This document shows positions 1-5,915 of a stretch of DNA of 12,956 nucleotides, piece after piece. The stretch lies in contig DNHN01000326.1 of NCBI GenBank assembly GCA_003485825.1, positions 1 through 12,956 of the forward strand, written 5' to 3'. A program made the translations under genes and the position numbers. The stretch comes from Bacteroidota bacterium. GTDB taxonomy: Bacteria; Bacteroidota; Bacteroidia; NS11-12g; UBA9320. A model generated the notes under the pieces. It was not told the DNA's origin, did not search any database, and saw only the letters and a program-made list of their open reading frames with translations. How positions within the stretch are numbered: position 1 is the stretch's first letter; each line of letters starts with the position of its first letter.

Positions 1-3000
1 TAGTCCCGATCCCTACGTTGCCGTCTGCGGTAATACGCATTCTTTCAACGGCTCCTGTTGCAAAAGCTAGAGTATTGCCTAAATTTGGATTAAACATACC
101 CGTATCTAGATCTCCCACAAAAGAATATCCCGGAGAAGCAGCAACTCGTCCAGAGCCGGCATACTGAATTAATGGGTTGAAATTATTTCCATCCCCAAAA
201 CGAGCATCCCCTGTAACATCTAATTTGTAACCAGGATCAGTAGTCCCGATACCAACGTTGCCTGAAGAGGTAATAACAAATCTCTGGGCTGCGGCAGTAG
301 CATCGTACACATACCAGTTGTTGGCTGCTTCAACTGCCGAAGTAGAACCACCGGTTCCTATTCTGTACTCTCTGTTCGCCTTGAAGTGAACCTCAGCATA
401 ACTAGAAGCTAAGGTTTGCTCAACCATTATACCACGAGTATCGTCTGAGCTAACTACATAAAGTCTGCGGTTAGGATCAGTAGTCCCGATACCAACGTTT
501 TGGCTTTTATCAATTCTTATTGCTTCAACTAATCCTCCAGCTCCATTGGCAGAAGTTTCAAATGCTAAAGAAGAGCCACCCGTGCCATCACCAGAATCTT
601 TTCTAAGAACCACTCTAGCATCAGAGTATACATCAGCAGCTGGGTTTGCTGTTCCACTATACCACCTACCTGATAAATGCACAACTGATTGTACATCACC
701 ATCATTGTAATTATTTCCTGTATCAGATATTGTTAATGTTGGTGTATCGTCCCCTAATTCTAAAACAGAAACAGGGGCTGTTCTCCCAATACCTACGTTG
801 CCGCCAGATAGTATAGTTAAATCTTCAGAGCCTTGGACAGTGCCAGCGCCACCAAGAGTAAACCTCATAGCACCGTCCCTGTCCATTATAATACTAGACT
901 TCCAGTAATTTGTATTTTGTGTATTTCTAGTTTGAAAAGCAAGACCAGCTCCTGTCTGTGTTGAGTCTTGACTTGTTCCACTAATAAGTAGTAAACCACC
1001 TTCTTTATGATAAAGGTCATTACCTACCCATCCGTCACCTATTGAAACAGCTACGTTATTTGTTGGTGAACTAGTAGAAACTTGTAACTTAACAGCTGGA
1101 CCAGAATCTCCAATACCAACGTTGCCAGATTGTGTTAGGCTAAATACATCTCCAGCCGAAAAAGTATTTATTCGTAAATCTTCTGTGCTGGCTGGTCTGT
1201 ATATTACTATTTTTTCAACCCCTGCTGAGTTAATTTGAATAGCTGTTTGTGCGTTAGCAACATTATCTAAAACTAATCTACCACCGTAAACGTGTAATTT
1301 ATTACTAGGACTGGTAGTCCCGATACCCACTTTACCATTTACAAATGTGGTAAATACTCCATTTTGATCTGACACAGCCATTGTAGGTCTAGCATCATTA
1401 GCCTCTTGGGTATGTACTAACAATGCTCCTCCAGCAGCTCCTGTTGTATAGGCAGATCTTATTTCAGCAGCATAATTATTTGTGAACGTTCCAGCTGCGG
1501 ATGTATGGTTTGTAACCCTAAACATTTGCTGACCTCCTGCTGGTGCTTCTATTTGCAAAGAGCTTCCAGGACTAGTCGTCCCGATACCAACGTTGCCATT
1601 AGCTAAAATAGTAGTATATGTACTTCCGTTTCCAGATGTTATGTAAGTAGTTCCGTTACCACTTCCGTTAGCTAGGTTTCCTACATATGTATTTCCACCT
1701 ACACTCTGTAATATGGATTTACCACTACTGTTACCCCAGATTTCTACATTAGCTCCATCAGTTGTATCAGATACAACTAGAGTTCTTCTATTCTGAGAAT
1801 GAGATACTGGGTTTGTTGTACCGATACCAACGTTGCCAGATGAGTTAATCATCATTGGATATGTAGACTGTCCTACGTTGTGGAAGAAAAGTGAGTCTGT
1901 ATTTGTGTAAATGTTGAACTCACCAGTTGCAGACGTGGTTCTTTTTAGTTTGAGTTGTGTGTTAGAAGTGGATACCTCAATGTTTAGACCACCACTCATC
2001 GTATCACCAGTGACAGCTACAAAATCTGTTGAAGATGAAGAAGGGATGTAGCTAGTTTCAATAACGTTACCGCTACTATCTACAGCTAGTGCATAGGCAG
2101 CTGTGCCTGTGAAGGTATTAGAGCCGTAGGAGCTTATTTTTAATGCTCCTGTAGATTTTAAACGTAAATATTCTTCGTGGGCAGTATCATCTTTATCTCT
2201 TTCTGAAAAAATTAAATCGTAATCTCTACCTCCGTCTGCATTAGACTCAGATTTTATTTCCCAGTTAGAATCACTTGTTCTACCAATATTAATTGTAGAA
2301 GAAGAGTTTGCATTATATCCAGGATTGTATATACCTAAAGTAGCTCCAAGACCACCGCTATTACTATTGCTTACTTCTAAATTGTTAGCTGGGTCTGTAG
2401 TACCTAAACCGACATTACCACCGTCTTCAATGTAGAATACACTAGTACCATCATCCTGCACATCCATAATGTCCTGCGCTCCTGTCTGATTGATAGTTAC
2501 AGCTGGACCAGTACCATCATTGGTTACGTTCCACTGCTCTGTAGTGTTTACATCTGTATCAATCTGTGTGTATGATCCGTTGACTGTAAGGTCACCTTCA
2601 ATGCGGACATTGCCAGATACGTGTAGTTTTTCTGTTGGGGAGGCTGTTCCAATTCCTATACGTTTGTTAACGCCATCCATTGACATAACAGGAGTTCCAG
2701 TTGAAGCTTCTGGTACTCCATCTTTTGCATTTGATACAATAAAAGATAGTGACCCAAAATCAGTACCTCCGTTTCCAATAGACCAGTTTCTACTATTTGA
2801 ATTTGAATTAGAATCTGTAAGGAATATTTTTGCCATTCCACTCCAGGTGGTCGTGTCACCACTTATATCCAACTTAGCACCAGGACTAGCAGTCCCGATA
2901 CCAACGTTTCCTCCATCTCGTTGTAGATACAAGTCTCTAACTACACCTGCTGGTGTGTACGCTTGTATTACTGCTCCACTTGAAGTTTGTCCTCCGATTC

Positions 3001-3880
3001 TTAGTTCACCTGTAGCTGACCCAAATTTTGCGTGCCATACATCAGAATTTTCATATACGTGTAACCTTGAAGCTGGACTATTTGTACCAATACCAACGTT
3101 AAGGGCATTTAACCAACTGTTCCCTCCAGCATCTAAGCGAACTTGTTCTACGTTATTATTAGTACCATCTGAACTCATTAACGAGAACAGACCTGTATCT
3201 AGATTCGTACCACTTGAACCTCTATTGATAATACGAGCTATGGTATAATCATTTGACCTGAGATAAATATCAGCATCGTCTCCTTGTACTGTTAACAGCC
3301 CTATTGGACTAGTAGTCCCTATACCAACGTTACCTGAGCTGTTAATAACCATTCTCTCTCTAACAACGCTGTCAGAGCCAGTTGTATGGAATTTTAAATC
3401 ACTCGCTGCTCCCGCTCCTGTTCTTGACCCCGATATTTGAGACCCCAAAGTGGCGTTGCTACTTGACCTAAACTGAATATATTGTCCGTTTCCAGTTGTA
3501 TCTGTTCCGCCTCCTAGGACAAGAGTTTTTACAGCGCTTGCTGTACTGCCATTATCCGCTACAATATTTAATTTACCTTCAGGACTAGTCGTACCTATAC
3601 CTACGTTGCCTCCAGAAAGAATTGTCATTTTTGTTGATCCAGCCGTATCAAAACTCATATAATCTGTTGACTGACCATATAATATTCTTCCTCTATGCCC
3701 CCAGTCTAAATCTCCAAAATCAATAAAACCACCTGTTCCTCTGCTTGATAAAATATTCATTCCAGCCCAACCATCGTTAGCTATAGCAAAAAAGCTATTT
3801 GCATCTATGCCCCCTGGATAAGTGTATGAACCGTTTTGAATTGTTAGTTTTCTATTAGGACTCGTAGTCCCGATACCTAC
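1..3880 (-). repeat. Array of about 16 VGIGTTSP-type coding repeats
   Basis: On the plus strand the repeat core looks like agtcccgataccaacgttgc. The minus-strand codon for the Ile of GIG (or its Leu equivalent) begins at 3874, 3598, 3322, 3091, 2899, 2653, 2407, 1825, 1585, 1324, 1114, 790, 490, 250 and 10. A divergent copy (INIGRTSD) lies at 2287. All spacings are multiples of three. Variants include RIGIGTASP, NVGLGTTDP, NVGIGDSGP and NVGIGRTAP. Equal spacings occur in runs: 276/276, 246/246, 240/240, and another 240 between 1825 and 1585. The copies are conserved in DNA as well as protein, so they are potential sites for recombination between modules. Confidence 0.9.
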
Positions 3881-3952
3881 TTTATCGTTTGCTGCATCTA
3901 CATACAGAACGCCAGAGTCTGCATTTACACTATTTAGAAACTTTATTGCCAT
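1..3952 (-). CDS. Giant modular phage fibre protein, C-terminus beyond left edge
   Basis: Seen: an open frame from ATG (3952-3950) to the left edge, 1,317 codons with no stop found. The frame was checked at every repeat motif. The N-terminus reads MAIKFLNSVNADSGVLYVDA, followed at residue 24 by the first of about 16 motifs of the form (G)NVGIGTTSPxxxL. Between motifs lie 40-154 residues rich in Gly, Ser, Thr and Asn. A VAVTGDTMSGG segment (about 2020-1990) and a DLTVNG / IDTDVNTTEQW segment (about 2610-2550) are fibre-type modules. Known: proteins with serial VGIGTTSP modules are common in phage fibres, and many end in a self-cleaving intramolecular chaperone (peptidase S74). Such an end would lie outside this window. 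Inference: a trimeric tail or head fibre that contacts the host. It follows a terminator and probably has its own promoter. No Shine-Dalgarno is visible (upstream GACAAGTAGATATT). Fibre class is fairly sure; receptor and virion location are unknown. Confidence 0.85.
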   Translation of the reverse strand, partial: MAIKFLNSVNADSGVLYVDAANDKVGIGTTSPNRKLTIQNGSYTYPGGIDANSFFAIANDGWAGMNILSSRGTGGFIDFGDLDWGHRGRILYGQSTDYMSFDTAGSTKMTILSGGNVGIGTTSPEGKLNIVADNGSTASAVKTLVLGGGTDTTGNGQYIQFRSSSNATLGSQISGSRTGAGAASDLKFHTTGSDSVVRERMVINSSGNVGIGTTSPIGLLTVQGDDADIYLRSNDYTIARIINRGSSGTNLDTGLFSLMSSDGTNNNVEQVRLDAGGNSWLNALNVGIGTNSPASRLHVYENSDVWHAKFGSATGELRIGGQTSSGAVIQAYTPAGVVRDLYLQRDGGNVGIGTASPGAKLDISGDTTTWSGMAKIFLTDSNSNSNSRNWSIGNGGTDFGSLSFIVSNAKDGVPEASTGTPVMSMDGVNKRIGIGTASPTEKLHVSGNVRIEGDLTVNGSYTQIDTDVNTTEQWNVTNDGTGPAVTINQTGAQDIMDVQDDGTSVFYIEDGGNVGLGTTDPANNLEVSNSNSGGLGATLGIYNPGYNANSSSTINIGRTSDSNWEIKSESNADGGRDYDLIFSERDKDDTAHEEYLRLKSTGALKISSYGSNTFTGTAAYALAVDSSGNVIETSYIPSSSSTDFVAVTGDTMSGGLNIEVSTSNTQLKLKRTTSATGEFNIYTNTDSLFFHNVGQSTYPMMINSSGNVGIGTTNPVSHSQNRRTLVVSDTTDGANVEIWGNSSGKSILQSVGGNTYVGNLANGSGNGTTYITSGNGSTYTTILANGNVGIGTTSPGSSLQIEAPAGGQQMFRVTNHTSAAGTFTNNYAAEIRSAYTTGAAGGALLVHTQEANDARPTMAVSDQNGVFTTFVNGKVGIGTTSPSNKLHVYGGRLVLDNVANAQTAIQINSAGVEKIVIYRPASTEDLRINTFSAGDVFSLTQSGNVGIGDSGPAVKLQVSTSSPTNNVAVSIGDGWVGNDLYHKEGGLLLISGTSQDSTQTGAGLAFQTRNTQNTNYWKSSIIMDRDGAMRFTLGGAGTVQGSEDLTILSGGNVGIGRTAPVSVLELGDDTPTLTISDTGNNYNDGDVQSVVHLSGRWYSGTANPAADVYSDARVVLRKDSGDGTGGSSLAFETSANGAGGLVEAIRIDKSQNVGIGTTDPNRRLYVVSSDDTRGIMVEQTLASSYAEVHFKANREYRIGTGGSTSAVEAANNWYVYDATAAAQRFVITSSGNVGIGTTDPGYKLDVTGDARFGDGNNFNPLIQYAGSGRVAASPGYSFVGDLDTGMFNPNLGNTLAFATGAVERMRITADGNVGIGT

Positions 3953-3969
3953 AATATCTACTTGTCTTG

Positions 3970-3977
3970 CAAAGATA
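3970..3977 (-). promoter_or_regulatory. Bacteroidota-type -7 element (TATCTTTG) before giant fibre gene
   Basis: The minus strand reads TATCTTTG, an exact match to TAnnTTTG, the -7 consensus of the Bacteroidota primary sigma factor. It lies 17 nt upstream of the fibre ATG and directly after the U-tract of the terminator. I see no clear TTTG or TTG at the -33 position, which falls inside the terminator hairpin. The call rests on the -7 match and on the same motif recurring in other gaps. Confidence 0.5.
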
Positions 3978-4020
3978 AAAAATAAAGGGGTAGCGACTTT
4001 GCGCCACTACCCCTCTTTAA
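3973..4020 (-). terminator. Rho-independent terminator after the 379-aa fibre gene
   Basis: Read on the minus strand, AGGGGTAG (4014-4007) pairs perfectly with CTACCCCT (3993-3986) around a 13-nt loop, followed by a T-rich tract (TTATTTTTTATC, 3985-3974). The 8-bp stem is GC-rich, and the T-tract lies on the minus-strand side. It starts 19 nt after the stop codon of the 379-aa gene. This should end the terminase-portal-fibre transcript before the giant fibre gene. On the plus strand the hairpin is followed by CTTTAAATAATAATTT, a weaker arrangement. Confidence 0.85.
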
Positions 4021-4038
4021 ATAATAATTTATTACTGA

Positions 4039-5178
4039 TTACGCAACACTCGTTACCAATACTCTGTAAGCATTTGAAGCGGGTGCAGAAGCGAAAATCA
4101 AAGTAACAGTATCTGTGTCAGTACGCTCTACGTCTGTGAAAACTGTAGCACCGCTACTCTTTTCGTAAACCTGTACAATTACATCTAATGTCTCTAAGCT
4201 GTGGGTAATAGCGTAAGAGGTAGCACTTCCGTCACCAACATCACCTGCAAAGTTCTTAGCATCGTAGTGTGCTTCAACGCCTGCTGGGGTAACAGCACGA
4301 ACCGTATCTGTACCTGTAATCACCTCAGCTGTAGTAGCTAACTCAACAGCACCTTTGACTGTTTCAGAAGAATCAGCAATAGATATAACTAGTGAGTTAC
4401 TGCTAGCATCAGTAGTAATTGTAGTTCCGTCACCTTGAATAGTTAGGTAAGCAGTCTGCCCAATACTCTCAGTACCTGAGTTACCTACAAATTGTAATAC
4501 AGCTAATGCTGTAGAAATGTCAAGCTTCTTAACCTCACCAGAAGTATGGAGAAGGATTTCAGAAGTTCCTGTTGTATTACCAAAGTCAGCAAGGCTACCG
4601 ATGTGTAGTTTCTGATCTACCGTACTCCAGTAGTCAGCACTCTCATCCCAGATAAAGCTTACGTTAGCAGCTGTACCACGCTCAACCTCAATACCTGAAT
4701 CTTCAGAAGGTGCAGCATCTCCAGCAAGGTTACTGTTTAATAAAATGATGTTGTCAGCGAGGTTAATAGTCTCGGTATTAACCGTAGTAGTCGTACCACT
4801 TACAGTTAAGTTACCAGCAACAGTAACAGTGCTACCATCGTCAGAGATTAAGGAGTCTACAAATTGACTATTACTATCGTCCCACTTCTGTAGTGTGTTA
4901 TCAGTGAAGTTCGCATTGTTCTTTAATGCTAGAGACACAGCTCCGTAAGTACCACCACCAGATAAACCAGTAGAAGCGGTTACCGCTGTAATATCTCCCT
5001 TCATACTCTGCCATACAGGACCAGTCTCGTTAATACAAACGTAGACTTCCGTAGAGGAGGTGTCGTAGTAAATCTGACCCTCTTTAGGGTTTGATGGTGC
5101 AGAAGCAAGATTATGAACGACTACGTTCTGAATCTCATTCTGACTGAGGTTTATACTATTTAGATACTTTATTGCCAT
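4039..5178 (-). CDS. Phage fibre protein, 379 aa
   Basis: The N-terminus MAIKYLNSIN almost matches that of the giant fibre. Residues 23-60 (HNLASAPSNPKEGQIYYDT...) resemble the head segment of phage fibres. Residues 120-150 (GNLTVSGTTTTVNTETINL...) are a beta-rich module frequent in phage structural proteins. Residues 273-305 (VKGAVELATTAEVITGTD, then RAVTPAG) match the short repeat of the Phage_fiber_2 type. Residues 312-379 form a small beta-domain ending in TVTLIFASAPASNAYRVLV, like the end of the neighbouring 108-aa protein. Inference: a fibre with a virion-attachment N-terminus, a shaft and a distal tip domain. It could be on the head or the tail. It starts 2 nt after the 108-aa gene stops, so the two are co-translated, and it is followed by a strong terminator. 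Fibre role is well supported; location is not. Confidence 0.85.
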   Translation of the reverse strand: MAIKYLNSINLSQNEIQNVVVHNLASAPSNPKEGQIYYDTSSTEVYVCINETGPVWQSMKGDITAVTASTGLSGGGTYGAVSLALKNNANFTDNTLQKWDDSNSQFVDSLISDDGSTVTVAGNLTVSGTTTTVNTETINLADNIILLNSNLAGDAAPSEDSGIEVERGTAANVSFIWDESADYWSTVDQKLHIGSLADFGNTTGTSEILLHTSGEVKKLDISTALAVLQFVGNSGTESIGQTAYLTIQGDGTTITTDASSNSLVISIADSSETVKGAVELATTAEVITGTDTVRAVTPAGVEAHYDAKNFAGDVGDGSATSYAITHSLETLDVIVQVYEKSSGATVFTDVERTDTDTVTLIFASAPASNAYRVLVTSVA

Positions 5179-5180
5179 AG

Positions 5181-5507
5181 CTAGTTAAAATATGCTTTTC
5201 CAGAAAATGCTCCTGAAAAGGTTAGGGTTACTGTGTTATCATCTATATATCGTATATCTCCATATACTACGTCTTCTGCTGAGTCTACTACTACAACAGC
5301 GGGCTTCTTACCCAAGTTGTGTGATGCTGTCCAGCTTGCTGATGGAGAACTTTGTGTATGAACATAGTTTTTATCACCACCACCCTTGAGACCACGAATA
5401 TCAATCTGATTCTCTACAGGTTGCTTGATGACCGTGCTTTTATTGTACCCGCTTTGCTTTACAGATACGCTAATAGCCTCGTTATTTTTTATAGTTATAT
5501 TACTCAC
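5181..5507 (-). CDS. Small virion protein with fibre-tip-like C-terminal domain, 108 aa
   Basis: The start is GTG (5507-5505), since the frame has no internal Met. It overlaps the stop of the preceding gene by 8 nt, which suggests translational coupling. Residues 1-40 are polar and beta-prone (MSNITIKNNEAISVSV...), followed by a Gly-rich hinge (KGGGD, 41-45). Residues 48-107 (YVHTQ, HNLGKKPAVVVVDS, VVYGDIRYIDDNTVTLTFSG) form a small beta-domain of the kind found at the end of phage tail fibres and tail-associated proteins. The final residues of the 379-aa neighbour have the same pattern (TH or HNL, then VxV, then TVTLxF). Likely an accessory fibre or adaptor protein of the virion. The exact role is unknown. 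Confidence 0.7.
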   Translation of the reverse strand: MSNITIKNNEAISVSVKQSGYNKSTVIKQPVENQIDIRGLKGGGDKNYVHTQSSPSASWTASHNLGKKPAVVVVDSAEDVVYGDIRYIDDNTVTLTFSGAFSGKAYFN

Positions 5508-5883
5508 TTACGTCTTCGTTTACCTTGAATATCCCGTACATCCAAGTGATGACAGTAGATCCTTGTGAAGACTGTAGGTCATATACATAAATCCCACCTT
5601 CAATACCCGCCATAACAGTTGATGAAGCAGTGATTGTGAGGAGTCCGTTGTTGTCTCCTGTAAAACCAAAATCATTAGCTAAATCATCGTTAGAGTCACC
5701 GTCTAGAAGAGCTGTTGTTGAGGTATCCGCCTCACGGACTTGCATCATCCATTCGTACCCCGAAGAGAGGTCAATAGCTACACCATCTTCATCTTTAAAG
5801 GTTAATTCTAAAGTAAATGTATCCCCACGTCTAGTGGTAATATCTACTCTGTTTGCTATGTCTAGGTTTATGCTGGTTGCCAT
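5500..5883 (-). CDS. Probable phage adaptor/baseplate-like beta-sandwich protein, 127 aa
   Basis: The protein begins MATSINLDIANRVDITTRRG and continues with DTFTLELTFKDEDGVAIDLS, a WMMQVRE strand and a closing GGIYVYDLQSS...ITWMYGIFKVNED. The pattern 'RGDTF-LTF-D-DG-IDLS-Y-QVR' resembles the N-terminal beta-sandwich of BppU-type baseplate proteins and similar small phage structural proteins. That is a judgement by eye, not a search result. It is acidic and has no cysteine or membrane segment. It lies 17 nt after the portal gene and overlaps the next gene by 8 nt, so it probably belongs to the virion adaptor/fibre set. A TACCTTTG element sits only 4 nt before its ATG. Function is tentative. 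Confidence 0.65.
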   Translation of the reverse strand: MATSINLDIANRVDITTRRGDTFTLELTFKDEDGVAIDLSSGYEWMMQVREADTSTTALLDGDSNDDLANDFGFTGDNNGLLTITASSTVMAGIEGGIYVYDLQSSQGSTVITWMYGIFKVNEDVSE

Positions 5884-5887
5884 ATTA

Positions 5888-5915
5888 CAAAGGTACTAAT
5901 TTACTGATTATCAAA
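5888..5915 (-). promoter_or_regulatory. Candidate promoter, TTTG-N16-TACCTTTG
   Basis: The minus strand shows TTTG (5915-5912), 16 nt, then TACCTTTG (5895-5888), then TAAT and the ATG of the 127-aa gene. This is the only site in the window with both halves of the Bacteroidota promoter. The usual spacer is about 17-23 nt, so it is slightly short. The upstream half lies within the last codons of the portal gene. Transcription from here would start at or very near the ATG, giving a leaderless or almost leaderless message. Confidence 0.45.

Noticed and set aside
2490..3248. 252-aa open frame on the plus strand
   Set aside because: It lies antisense to the giant fibre repeats, has no ribosome binding site, and its Pro/Ser-rich sequence is the mirror of repeat codons. 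The minus-strand frame is continuous through it.
1..3880. Regularly spaced repeats as a CRISPR array
   Set aside because: Spacing is 192-582 nt, always in codon frame, and the repeats encode a known fibre motif.
1..3952. Peptidase S74 chaperone at the end of the giant fibre
   Set aside because: Expected for this protein type, but the C-terminus is outside the window and no such domain is visible in the part shown.
5495..5510. Programmed frameshift joining the 127- and 108-aa proteins
   Set aside because: No slippery heptamer is seen at the 8-nt overlap. A GTG start with translational coupling explains it.
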